A DNA stretch of 18,644 nucleotides from an uncultured Thermomicrobia bacterium (GTDB lineage: Bacteria > Chloroflexota > Chloroflexia > Thermomicrobiales > JALYUS01), in assembly GCA_937968015.1 (NCBI GenBank), contig CALBSO010000151.1:1-18644 (forward strand), written 5' to 3'. The notes under the pieces were generated by a model. It made no database searches. It had not been told where the DNA came from and saw nothing but the letters and a program-made list of their open reading frames with translations. The translations under genes and the position numbers were made by a program. This document shows positions 1-7,123 of the stretch, piece by piece. How positions within the stretch are numbered: the first letter of the stretch is position 1; each line of letters opens with the position of its first letter.

Positions 1-241
1 CTCTATTTGCCATGCTTACTGCAAACGGGCGCCGGGTATGTCTTGGCTAGGTTCACCTTCCTGATCTTTGCTTATCGCTCCTTCATACGGCGACCGAGGC
101 TAGCGGGTTCCGTGCTGTATCTTCGGATACTCACCGCAGCGGAGGGTGCTCCGCGATGTCGCCCATTCATAGCGGGAGCAAGCGACCTTGTGCCGCTCAG
201 CATCTTCCCCACGCCACCATGTTTGTCGCGGTGATCCCCTA

Positions 242-1594
242 TCAGGATGCGGGTGCGGTCTCTGCTCTACTTCCTACTGACCGGGGGAGTGCCGCATAGA
301 CGACCGCCGCGATCGCCAAGCCGATGTAGTAGGCGATGTCCGCCCCGGCCAGTCGCCGCGCCAGCGGCCCCGTGTAGAGCGCCGAGTTCATGAACGGGAT
401 CGAAGCCACCAGGCCGACCAGGAACGCGACGATCCCGGACCAGCGTATCGCCCCCCGCCCCGGGAGACGGCGCGCCGCTCCCCTGCGGGGGTGCAGGAAG
501 AAGTCCACAAGCACGACCCCCAGCCAGGGGCCGATCCAGTACGAGACCAACAGCAGGAAGTTCTCGTACTTGCTCGACAGTCCGTGCGAACCATACGAAG
601 CCAATCCGCCCCCCAGCAGACCGACGGCAACCACCGAGACCCAGCGCCGAATCGGGACGTCCAAGGTCAGGAGCGACAGCGCCCCCGTGTAGATGTTCAG
701 TGCATTGGCCGCGACCGTGCCGATAATGACCGCCACGAGCGCCGGCACCCAGAACCCGCCCATTACCCGCACGACCAGGTCAATCGGCGCGAGCGTCAGC
801 CCGATCGTGGCGACCGCTGCACCGAGGACTTGCAGCCAGACGCAGCCAACGAACGCGCCCGCGAAGACCGCCGCGAAGATCGCCCGTTCCGGCGTCGCGG
901 CGGGCAGATAGCGGGCATAGTCCGCCGCGTAGGGAGACCAACTGAAGACATAAGAGGCGACCGCCGTGACCATCAGAACAAAGAGTCCCAGATGCGTGCG
1001 TGTCGGCAGCGTCGAGGCAAGGCCAAGGTGCGCCTTCGGCAGGCCGATCACCGTCATCACGACGAAGACGGCCGCCAGTATGGCCGCGCTGATCGCCTCA
1101 AACTGATGAATGAAATTGTAGCCATAGATGCCGACAAGCACCTGCGCGACCGAGAGGAGGATGAGCGCGACCGTGAAGGGGAGATGGACGAGCCGGGCAA
1201 TCGCGAGGCTGCCGAGGATGCTGTTGACGGCGTACCAGCCGCAGGTACTCACCCAGTTCAAGAGTGCCGGGAGATAGACACCCCGCGTGCCGAAGCTGCG
1301 ACGCGTGAAGGGTAATTGCGGCATGCTGATCGTTGGTGCCATCGTCGTCGTTAGCGCGAGCAGGCCGCAGCCGATCAGATTGCCGACGACGATCGCGGCG
1401 ACACCATCGACGAAGCCGAGGCCGAGGCCGATTGCCAAGGCGCCAACCAGCCAGACGGGCAGGCCCATGTTGGCGGCGAGCCAGAGGGTGAAGAGGGAGC
1501 GCACGCGGCCGTGGCGCTCGCTCGCGGAGATCGGCTCGATGCCATGCGGCTCGACGACGAGGATCGTTTCCCGGTATCCGACGGCGGTTTCCAT
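242..1594 (-). CDS. NCS1-family cytosine/purine-type permease
   Basis: An integral membrane transporter of about 450 residues, made almost entirely of hydrophobic helices (about 12), resembling the nucleobase:cation symporter-1 family (CodB/CytX/PurP-like), which imports cytosine, purines, hydroxymethylpyrimidine or related compounds. The N-terminal helix region with LWLAANMGLPVW and the following glycine-rich helix look like the NCS1 core, and later segments carry the SWSPYAADYARYLP and NALNIYTGAL motifs typical of the family. I chose the ATG at 1594 because GGAGGA lies just upstream; a GTG at 1609 is also in frame but has no ribosome site. The gene is downstream of cobU on the same strand but 396 bp away, so it may be transcribed separately. 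The substrate cannot be read from the sequence; transport of a benzimidazole or pyrimidine precursor is only a guess from context. Confidence 0.85.
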   Translation of the reverse strand: METAVGYRETILVVEPHGIEPISASERHGRVRSLFTLWLAANMGLPVWLVGALAIGLGLGFVDGVAAIVVGNLIGCGLLALTTTMAPTISMPQLPFTRRSFGTRGVYLPALLNWVSTCGWYAVNSILGSLAIARLVHLPFTVALILLSVAQVLVGIYGYNFIHQFEAISAAILAAVFVVMTVIGLPKAHLGLASTLPTRTHLGLFVLMVTAVASYVFSWSPYAADYARYLPAATPERAIFAAVFAGAFVGCVWLQVLGAAVATIGLTLAPIDLVVRVMGGFWVPALVAVIIGTVAANALNIYTGALSLLTLDVPIRRWVSVVAVGLLGGGLASYGSHGLSSKYENFLLLVSYWIGPWLGVVLVDFFLHPRRGAARRLPGRGAIRWSGIVAFLVGLVASIPFMNSALYTGPLARRLAGADIAYYIGLAIAAVVYAALPRSVGSRAETAPAS

Positions 1595-1646
1595 CCTGCT
1601 CCTCCGCACTATATTGTGAAGAAAATCACGATACGAAGACAGTATA

Positions 1647-1760
1647 CTACCGCACTTCGCGTCTGTCAGTGCTTTGCCCCTTGCGAACCGAGGAGTGTTC
1701 GTCGTGTGCGATGGCGAAGAGGAGCCTGATCTCCTCTACGAGGGTTTCGACACGGCGCAT
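1647..1760 (-). CDS. Possible 37-aa ORF, MarR-like N-terminal remnant
   Basis: A short open frame upstream of the permease and on the same strand. It begins with ATG at 1760 and stops with TAG at 1647. The start reads MRRVETLVEEIRLLFAIAHD, which faintly resembles the first helix of MarR-family regulators, and the body has no low-complexity look. There is no convincing ribosome site and the frame ends far short of a MarR protein (about 140 residues). It could be the decayed end of a regulator, a leader ORF, or chance coding. It is listed because it lies between a palindrome and the permease start. Confidence 0.2.
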   Translation of the reverse strand: MRRVETLVEEIRLLFAIAHDEHSSVRKGQSTDRREVR

Positions 1761-1802
1761 GTGTAGAAATAAACAAGTGGCGACTCACGAGAAGACTGAC
1801 AC

Positions 1803-1816
1803 GTTACGTGCGTAAC
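1803..1816. promoter_or_regulatory. Palindrome, possible operator
   Basis: GTTACG-tg-CGTAAC is an inverted repeat with 6-bp perfect arms and a 2-bp centre. It lies about 210 bp upstream of the permease start. Dyads of this size are typical operators for dimeric repressors (TetR, MarR, GntR types), but no regulator gene is present in the window and the function is inferred. Confidence 0.3.
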
Positions 1817-1990
1817 CACAGTTCACTATCCCACCGCAGCGCAGCGCGTTTGCCAGTTACGCCGTGCCCGGCGAGGAGTAGACGAGAGGTCTTTCTCCGA
1901 TACCTTCGTAGCGCATTCCGGCAGGGCAGTTCCCGTGTCCCAGGTCAGTTTCGCGCTTCTTGTCTGCACCGGGGATGAGCAAAAGCCCGA

Positions 1991-2566
1991 TCAACGCCCT
2001 GTTGCATCAGGAATCGCCGCCCGCAGACCCTGCAGGTCAAGCGGGATGCCCGCGACGAGCAGGTAGGCGGCATCGGCGTGGGCGGCGAGGCGCTGGTTGG
2101 CACGGCCGAGAGCGTCGCGATAGCTGCGGCCGAGCGCGGTGTTGGGGTGCAGCCCCATCCCCACCTCATTCGAGATGACGATCAGCGTGCCAGGATAGTC
2201 ATCGAGCAGGCGAAGCAGGGCGTCCACCTCAACTGTTGCGTGGGCTTCGATCGCATCGGCGGAGAGGTCCGCGTCGGTGAAGGCAGGCGTAGAGAGGAGG
2301 AGCGTCAAACAATCAAGCAGGAGCATGTGCGGCAGGTTCGGACGCCGTCGCAGGGCATCGCCCGCACGCGTCGGCAGTTCGACCGTCTCCCACGCGGCGG
2401 GACGGTCGGCGCGATGGCGGGCGATGCGCGCGGCCATTTCATTATCCGTGACCGTGGCAGTCGCGACGTAGAGCACGTCGTCACCCGCGTCCGCGTGCGC
2501 CAGCCGCTCCGCGAACGCGCTCTTGCCACTCCGCGCCCCGCCTAACACAAGCACAAGCCGACCCAT
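1991..2566 (-). CDS. cobU: Adenosylcobinamide kinase / cobinamide-phosphate guanylyltransferase CobU
   Basis: A bifunctional cytoplasmic enzyme of nucleotide-loop assembly: it phosphorylates adenosylcobinamide and then transfers GMP to give adenosyl-GDP-cobinamide, the substrate of CobS. The 191-residue length fits the family. The P-loop GGARSGKS is at residues 9-16. H51, within ARIARHRADRP, aligns with the histidine that is guanylylated in characterised CobU, and NEVGMGLHP near residue 130 is the family's NEVG motif. The ATG at 2566 is preferred because a GGGGGA purine run lies 4 bases upstream; ATGs or other starts further up add residues not expected in CobU. It follows cobS on the same strand after a 156-bp gap in which I see no clear promoter or terminator. 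Confidence 0.95.
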   Translation of the reverse strand: MGRLVLVLGGARSGKSAFAERLAHADAGDDVLYVATATVTDNEMAARIARHRADRPAAWETVELPTRAGDALRRRPNLPHMLLLDCLTLLLSTPAFTDADLSADAIEAHATVEVDALLRLLDDYPGTLIVISNEVGMGLHPNTALGRSYRDALGRANQRLAAHADAAYLLVAGIPLDLQGLRAAIPDATGR

Positions 2567-2722
2567 CGCATCCCCCATACATCGATAACGCAACCAATCG
2601 AACCGCAGAGATACAGAAGACATAGAGGAGGAAAGAAAAGGGACAAAAATGACGCGATAGATTGACCGTATCCCGTGTTTCCTTTGTCATTCCCTGCGTC
2701 TCTCCGGTTTGCTCCGTTCTGG

Positions 2723-3459
2723 TCAGACCATCAGTGCGGCCGCGAGCAGGGCACCGACTTCCGCGCATTCGCAGATGGCGCCGTACACATCGCCCGTTGT
2801 GCCACCGAGTCGGCGGAGCGCTAGGATGGCGACACCTGCCCCACCGATCACCGCACCGGCACACAGAACGAGCGCATGCCACCGAAGCAGGACGATGGTC
2901 GGGATAAGCGCCAACGCGGCCGCGATACCGAACGCCCATGGTCGCGCATATGCCTTGACACTGCCACCCATCCCTTCCGGACCACGAGCGGCAGGCAGGG
3001 TAATGACAGCGGCGGCCATGACACACCGCGCGAGCGCCGGAAAGCAGACAAGTATCGCCGCGCGCTGGGGGCCGAGTGCCCGGCAAGCAGGGATACTTTA
3101 AGCAGGATCAGCAGCACGACACCGACCACGCCGAATGCCCCGGCCTGCGGGTCGCGTGCGATAACCAGGCGTTCCTGCCGCGGGCGGTGGGCAAAGGCTG
3201 CGTCGCATGTGTCAATCAGCCCGTCCAGATGCAAGAAGCCAGTCAGGAGGGCCAGCGTTGCGACAAGCAGCACGGCGACGACAAATGCGGAGAGCGCCGT
3301 GTGTTGCAACCCGCAGTCCATGAGCGCCAGCAGCCCACCGAGGGTGAACCCGACTACCGGATACCACGCGACCGCCGCGCCGTGTTCCTTAGGACTCGGT
3401 GCGCGCCACAGATGTATTGGCAAAGCAGTCAAGAATGTCCACGCGACGAGCAAGGGCAT
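2723..3459 (-). pseudogene. cobS: Adenosylcobinamide-GDP ribazoletransferase CobS, frameshifted
   Basis: CobS is the membrane enzyme that joins adenosyl-GDP-cobinamide to alpha-ribazole (phosphate), completing cobalamin. The first frame (3459 to about 3080) has the normal N-terminus starting MPLLVAWTFLTALPI and the metal-binding motif HLDGLIDTCDA, followed by a hydrophobic helix. From about 3080 the homology continues in another frame (LVCFPALARCV, then AARGPEGMGG) to a stop at 2723-2725. Joined, the two parts give about 245 residues, the usual CobS length. Adding one G to the GGG run (CCC at 3079-3081 on the plus strand) restores a continuous frame through AGALGPQRAAI. As written, the first frame runs on to a stop at 2848 with an arginine/serine-rich false tail. 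The start has AGGGGA upstream. It is either a true frameshift mutation or a sequencing error in a homopolymer. Confidence 0.9.
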
Positions 3460-3700
3460 AGCAGCTTTCCCCTGAAAGAGTAAATGGACAGGCGTCTAAT
3501 CTCGCAGGCGCATGTCCGACAATCATTGTACATTCAACCGGCGCGAGGCAGTATGTGATGGGTAGATCGGTGGCCATGTACACGGGAAATAGTCTATTAT
3601 CCGCACTGGCACGCGCGCATGCATCGTCTGCTCCGATCCTCGACTTGCCGCCAAGCTGCGGCGTGTCAAACCATTTCTTTCTAAGCTCCATCAATACATC
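3460..3700. other. Upstream region of cobS, truncated by the IS
   Basis: This 241-bp stretch lies between the cobS start and the insertion sequence. I see no protein-like ORF and no cobalamin riboswitch core on the minus strand. A TTGACA hexamer (minus strand, 3669-3664) is not followed by a good -10, and GATAAT at 3601-3596 has no matching -35. A 5-bp hairpin (GCCGC/GCGGC) lies around 3646-3661. Confidence 0.4.
3696..3700 (+). repeat. Target-site duplication, left copy (ACATC)
   Basis: ACATC directly precedes the left inverted repeat and is matched by ACATC at 4754-4758, directly after the right inverted repeat. The pair marks the insertion site; the uninterrupted ancestral sequence would contain one copy. 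Confidence 0.8.
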
Positions 3701-4753
3701 TAGGACTTACGCAGTAGCAGGAAGGGTGTACCATGGGCGTGCGAGATAGGAGCGTAGCGCATGGCGGATGATGCCGTCTTTCGCCATCTTCCACCCGATC
3801 CCCGTCCGCACGCGGTGCCATTCCAGACGCACGAACGCGCGGATCGCCATGCCGATGTGATTGCGCTGCGCCCGCCCCGCCCGCACCATCGCCCGTTCTA
3901 CGCCACATTCCTGCTTCAATGCTCGATGGTAGACCTCGATCCCCCAGGACATCTCGGCAAACTTCAGCCGTTCCAACTCCTGCATCCCGCGATCATTCGT
4001 CGCCCAGTATGCCGTGTCGCCGTCCGTGGCGACCACCCGGAACACCCGGATCAGCCCGTATCCTTCCAGATGCACCTCCGTCCCCGTCTCCGCGAGCGGC
4101 CATGTTTCCAGCGCCCGCTTCGGCTGGTAGTCAATGCTCACGCGGCGATTCGCCTTCAGCCATGTCAGCCAGCGCCAGCCGCAATCGCGGATCAGCCGGA
4201 GGTTGTCGACGCTCGCGTACCAACTGTCGAAGAGGAGGCACTCCGGCATGAAGCCGCGCTCCCGCGCAGTGAGCAGCATCGCCAGGAAGTGTTCGTTCTT
4301 GGTGATCCCGTCGTTGGGCTTGTCGTAGATGCGGTAATCGATCGGGATCAACCGATCCCCGTCCGTCCAGACGAGGGTGATCAGGTTGATACCATCGACG
4401 ACCGCATGATGCTTGCCCGACCAATGCCGATGGACGAGGGCGATCTTCTCGGCGTACGGCTTGTCGAGGGTCGAATCATCGACGATCAGCACGCCGCGCG
4501 AGCGATCCACCAGGGAAGAGACCTCGGCCCACAGGGCGGCGGGATCGGGCTCGAGGCGATGCAAGAGCCGCGTGAAGGCGTCGTGCGCGGGCGTGTCGCC
4601 ACCACGCGGTTGGACGCGCGCCGCTTCGGCGCAACTGACGGCGCGCGGGGTGGCGACGAGGAAATCGATGTATTGCGTGTCGGTGCAGCGCGGTGGATTC
4701 ATGCCAGCTACTCTACCCGCTTCTGCCCGCTTCGCTCAACGGCGTAAGTCCTA
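3701..4753 (-). mobile_element. Complete insertion sequence, IS701/IS4-like, 1053 bp
   Basis: The element is bounded by a perfect 12-bp inverted repeat: TAGGACTTACGC at 3701-3712 and its reverse complement at 4742-4753. The similarity continues imperfectly for about 26 bp. The 5-bp direct repeat ACATC flanks it (3696-3700 and 4754-4758), showing a target-site duplication. It holds a single full-length transposase gene, so it looks intact and possibly active. It sits between the leftward cobS and the rightward riboswitch-bluB-cobT unit. Known IS701 elements usually make 4-bp duplications, so the exact element boundary could differ by one base. Confidence 0.92.
3707..4702 (-). CDS. DDE transposase, IS701/IS4-like
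   Basis: The 331-residue transposase of the insertion sequence. It catalyses cut-and-paste movement through an RNase H-like DDE site. The first acidic residues are in VDDSTLDKP (D75/D76), the second in LFDSWYAS (D159), and the glutamate in WGIEVYHRALKQ (E256), with a downstream ECGVER segment. HWSGKHH and the GINLITL segment are typical of IS701-type transposases common in cyanobacteria and Chloroflexota. The reading frame is intact, and its TAA stop (3707-3709) lies inside the left terminal repeat. The start ATG at 4702 has only a weak purine stretch upstream. The assignment to IS701 rather than another IS4-superfamily group is from remembered motifs. Confidence 0.9.
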   Translation of the reverse strand: MNPPRCTDTQYIDFLVATPRAVSCAEAARVQPRGGDTPAHDAFTRLLHRLEPDPAALWAEVSSLVDRSRGVLIVDDSTLDKPYAEKIALVHRHWSGKHHAVVDGINLITLVWTDGDRLIPIDYRIYDKPNDGITKNEHFLAMLLTARERGFMPECLLFDSWYASVDNLRLIRDCGWRWLTWLKANRRVSIDYQPKRALETWPLAETGTEVHLEGYGLIRVFRVVATDGDTAYWATNDRGMQELERLKFAEMSWGIEVYHRALKQECGVERAMVRAGRAQRNHIGMAIRAFVRLEWHRVRTGIGWKMAKDGIIRHALRSYLARPWYTLPATA

Positions 4754-4758
4754 ACATC
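4754..4758 (+). repeat. Target-site duplication, right copy (ACATC)
   Basis: ACATC follows the right inverted repeat of the insertion sequence and matches the left copy at 3696-3700. Confidence 0.8.
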
Positions 4759-4821
4759 ATCGCTGACGCCTTTTGAGCTCCGCTCGTCTCGCTATGGTAG
4801 TATGCACGCGGAAACCGAATC

Positions 4822-4977
4822 TTGCCGGGTGCCCCCGACGGGGAGAATAGGGAAGCCGGTGCAAATCCGGTGCGGACCCGCCACTGTGAACGGCGAGTCT
4901 CTCCGCAAGATGCCACGGCCGCGAGGCGGGAAGGCGCGGAAAGACAGCGACCCGTGAGCCAGGAGACCTGCCCGACA
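4822..4977 (+). ncRNA. Cobalamin (AdoCbl) riboswitch upstream of bluB-cobT
   Basis: The conserved core is visible: AGGGAAGCCGGTGCAAATCC (4850-4869), then GGACCCGCCACTGTGA, and the B12 box GAGCCAGGAGACCTGCC at 4956-4972. CGGG at 4826-4829 can pair with CCCG at 4971-4974 to close the structure. It binds adenosylcobalamin and lowers expression of the gene downstream. The start of the aptamer is about 64 bp from the insertion sequence, and the next gene begins at 5118 after a sequestering hairpin. Confidence 0.95.
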
Positions 4978-5057
4978 TGGGATGGGGTGCCCCCGTGGTC
5001 GCGCGGCATGCCCCGATCCGGGCCGCTTCTCGTCCGCCCGGCGACTCCACATGCGCT

Positions 5058-5120
5058 CGCGGTGGCCTCCATCCCTCGGACGTGCGTCGAACGATTGGGA
5101 TGACCAAGGAGACCACCGTG
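5058..5120 (+). promoter_or_regulatory. Ribosome-site sequestering hairpin of riboswitch 1
   Basis: CGCGGTGGCCTCC at 5058-5070 can pair with GGAGACCACCGTG at 5108-5120, with one C-A mismatch and one G-U pair. The right arm contains most of the AAGGAG ribosome site and the GTG start of bluB-cobT. An inner stem, ATCCC (5071-5075) with GGGAT (5097-5101), extends the hairpin. This is the expected expression platform for translational repression when cobalamin is bound. The pairing was worked out by eye; alternative folds were not calculated. Confidence 0.65.
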
Positions 5121-6935
5121 AATATCGACCCCAGTCACATCATGGCGGACAACGCCCTGCCCGACCCGCAACGCCAGGGCGTCTACGAGGCAATTCACCG
5201 ACGCCGCGACATCCGGACATTCCTGTCCGACCCGATTGCCGATGACGCACTTGCCCGCATCCTCGATGCGGCGCACCATGCTGGCTCCGTCGGTTTCATG
5301 CAACCATGGAATTTCATTCTCATCGCCGACACGACGACGCGGGCGGCGGTCAAAGAACTCTTTGAGCGGGAGCGCGCTGCCGCGTCATGTTTCTATGAGG
5401 AGCCGCGTCGCACCGAGTATCTGGCGCTGAAACTCGAGGGTATCCAGGAGGCACCGCTCAACATTTGCGTCACCTGCGATCCAACGCGAGGCGGTGAGGT
5501 ACTCGGCCGCAACAGCGTCCCCGAGACCGACGTCTACAGTACCTGTTGCGCCGTGCAGAACCTGTGGCTGGCAGCACGTGCCGAAGGCATCGGGGTCGGC
5601 TGGGTCAGCATTCTGAAGGCCGCACGACTCCGCGAAATTCTCGACATCCCACCCCACGTCATCCCCGTCGCCTATCTCTGTCTCGGCTACGTGGACGCCT
5701 TCCCCGAGCGTCCCACGCTCGCCACGACCGGGTGGCGACAGCGGCTCGCGCTCGACGACGTAGTGGCTTACGAGCGCTGGGATCAGCGGGCGATCTCCCC
5801 GTGGTGCAGTCTCCAGCGTGCAATCGAGACGATCGGTGAGCAGTCCAATCCACGAGGGCGACCGATGGCGCGGCTGAGTGACACGATCGCGCGCGTCGGC
5901 CCGCTCGATGAAGCGGCGATGACGGCGGCCCGCGTCAGGCAGGACAAGCTCACGAAGCCGCCCGGAAGCCTTGGCCGACTGGAAACGCTCGCGATCCAGC
6001 TCGCGGGTATTACCGGTTGCGCGCGCCCACAGATGACGCGCAAAGCCGTCATTGTCATGGCCGGCGATCACGGGGTCACCGCAGAGGAGATCAGTGCCTA
6101 TCCGGCCGTCGTCACTCCACAAATGGTGCGCAACTTCCTGCAGGGTGGTGCGGCAATCAATGTGTTGGCGCGGCATACGGGGGCTCGCGTGATTATCGTT
6201 GATGTTGGTGTTGCCTCGGACATTGATGCCGTCGGTCTTGTCAACCGAAAGATTGCCCACGGGACGCGCAACATGGCGATAGAACCCGCGATGACCCGGG
6301 GAGAAGTGCTGCGGGCGATTGGAGTGGGCCTCGATGTCCTCGACGAGCAGGCGGATGTCGGTCTCGACTTGGTCGCCGTGGGGGAGATGGGCATCGGCAA
6401 CACCACCGCCGCCAGCGCGATCACGGCAGTCTTGACGGGTCTCCCCGCCCATGTGGTCACGGGGCGCGGTACGGGCATTGATGACACCCGACTTGGGCAG
6501 AAGATCGCAGTCATCGAACACACGCTCGCAATCCACCGGCCTGACCCGACCGATCCGCTCGATGTTCTCGCGAAGGTCGGTGGGTTGGAAATCGCGGCGT
6601 TGGTCGGAGTGATGCTCGGTGCCGCAGCGCGACACATACCCATCGTGCTCGATGGATTCATCACGGGTGCCGCCGCCCTCATCGCGGTCGCACTGTGCCC
6701 GGCCCTCCGCTCGTATGTGATCCCGGCGCACATGTCCGCTGAAGCCGGTCACCGGGCGATCCTGGATCGCTTACAGCATGGGGCGCTGCTGGACTTCGGG
6801 ATGCGGTTGGGGGAGGGGAGCGGTGCCGCGCTTGCCTTTCCGATCATCGAGGCCGCAGCCCGTCTGAGCGATGAGATGGCGACCTTTGCGGAGGCGGGTG
6901 TGGCAACGGCAAACGACGATGCGACTTCGACGTGA
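5118..6935 (+). CDS. bluB-cobT: BluB-CobT fusion: 5,6-dimethylbenzimidazole synthase / nicotinate-nucleotide-DMB phosphoribosyltransferase
   Basis: A 605-residue protein that makes and activates the lower ligand of B12. Residues 1 to about 225 are BluB, an oxygen- and FMN-dependent flavin destructase that forms DMB from reduced FMN. RRDIR contains D31 and GWVSI contains S164, close in position to D32 and S167 of Sinorhizobium BluB. From M250 the chain is a full-length CobT (356 residues) with KPPGSLGRLE, GDHGV, MGIGNTTAAS, GRGTGIDD and HMSAEAGH (E542, the likely catalytic glutamate). CobT makes alpha-ribazole phosphate from DMB and nicotinate mononucleotide. The GTG start at 5118 is chosen because AAGGAG lies 6 bases upstream and inside the sequestering hairpin; longer starts read into the riboswitch. 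GAGGG precedes the internal ATG at 5865, so CobT alone might also be made. Confidence 0.93.
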   Translation: MNIDPSHIMADNALPDPQRQGVYEAIHRRRDIRTFLSDPIADDALARILDAAHHAGSVGFMQPWNFILIADTTTRAAVKELFERERAAASCFYEEPRRTEYLALKLEGIQEAPLNICVTCDPTRGGEVLGRNSVPETDVYSTCCAVQNLWLAARAEGIGVGWVSILKAARLREILDIPPHVIPVAYLCLGYVDAFPERPTLATTGWRQRLALDDVVAYERWDQRAISPWCSLQRAIETIGEQSNPRGRPMARLSDTIARVGPLDEAAMTAARVRQDKLTKPPGSLGRLETLAIQLAGITGCARPQMTRKAVIVMAGDHGVTAEEISAYPAVVTPQMVRNFLQGGAAINVLARHTGARVIIVDVGVASDIDAVGLVNRKIAHGTRNMAIEPAMTRGEVLRAIGVGLDVLDEQADVGLDLVAVGEMGIGNTTAASAITAVLTGLPAHVVTGRGTGIDDTRLGQKIAVIEHTLAIHRPDPTDPLDVLAKVGGLEIAALVGVMLGAAARHIPIVLDGFITGAAALIAVALCPALRSYVIPAHMSAEAGHRAILDRLQHGALLDFGMRLGEGSGAALAFPIIEAAARLSDEMATFAEAGVATANDDATST

Positions 6936-6996
6936 GACTCAGATTTTGCCGTGTCAAAAGAAAAAAGGAGAGGAGTGGTGTCGGGAATACCGCTGT

Positions 6997-7014
6997 TGCG
7001 CTGAAAACAGCGCA
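6997..7014 (+). terminator. Hairpin after bluB-cobT, weak terminator candidate
   Basis: TGCGCTG-AAAA-CAGCGCA is a perfect 7-bp stem with a 4-base loop, 62 bp after the bluB-cobT stop. No T-run follows, so it is not a standard intrinsic terminator on either strand. It lies just upstream of the cobN promoter. Confidence 0.3.
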
Positions 7015-7070
7015 CGATGCCGCCGCGGGTGCGAGCAAGATGCTCCGTGAAGCCTTTGCTATCATTCGGG

Positions 7071-7099
7071 TTGACAGCCGCAATTGCTCAGACTACAGT
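7071..7099 (+). promoter_or_regulatory. Sigma70-type promoter for the cobN operon
   Basis: A perfect TTGACA at 7071-7076 is followed after 17 bp by TACAGT at 7094-7099. Transcription would begin near 7106, about 18 bp before riboswitch 2. The position and spacing make this the clearest promoter in the window. Confidence 0.7.
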
Positions 7100-7104
7100 G
7101 AGCA
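7085..7104. promoter_or_regulatory. Dyad overlapping the -10 box, possible operator
   Basis: TGCTCA at 7085-7090 and TGAGCA at 7099-7104 form a perfect 6-bp inverted repeat with an 8-bp centre that contains most of the -10 hexamer. A dimeric regulator bound here would block the cobN promoter. No candidate regulator is encoded in the window. Confidence 0.3.
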
Positions 7105-7123
7105 GCACATTCGCATAGCACAA

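Larger units (their letters stand above)
1595..1990. other. Intergenic region between cobU and the permease
   Basis: This 396-bp gap has no long ORF that looks like a protein. It contains a palindrome GTTACG-tg-CGTAAC at 1803-1816, a 7-bp hairpin AGAGGAG/CTCCTCT at 1718-1737 without a T-run on either strand, and a short minus-strand ORF at 1647-1760. I searched it for cobalamin- and thiamin-riboswitch core motifs on both strands and saw none. Confidence 0.6.

Noticed and set aside
179..194. Near-match to the hairpin region after cobQ in inverted orientation (14 of 16 bases)
   Set aside because: Too short and imperfect to call a repeat; no matching flanks.
7..234. 75-aa open frame at the left edge
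   Set aside because: The translation has no recognisable pattern and no ribosome site; it most likely is non-coding DNA beyond the permease.
491..1315. 274-aa plus-strand frame opposite the permease
   Set aside because: Arginine- and aspartate-rich antisense translation typical of shadows in high-GC DNA; the minus strand has clear transporter helices.
1640..1660. AGTATACT palindrome near the permease start
   Set aside because: Only 8 bp and AT-rich; it could equally be part of a -10-like sequence and I cannot support an operator.
1783..1794. 12-bp match (ACTCACGAGAAG) with the reverse strand near 18627-18638
   Set aside because: Matches of this length are expected by chance in an 18.6-kb window; no longer repeat surrounds it.
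3389..3694. 101-aa minus-strand frame beginning upstream of cobS
   Set aside because: It overlaps the start of cobS in another frame, lacks family resemblance and has an irregular composition; I treat it as the cobS upstream region.
3761..4747. 328-aa plus-strand frame opposite the transposase
   Set aside because: Antisense shadow of the transposase with no recognisable motif.
5385..6752. 455-aa minus-strand frame opposite bluB-cobT
   Set aside because: Antisense shadow; the plus strand has all BluB and CobT motifs.
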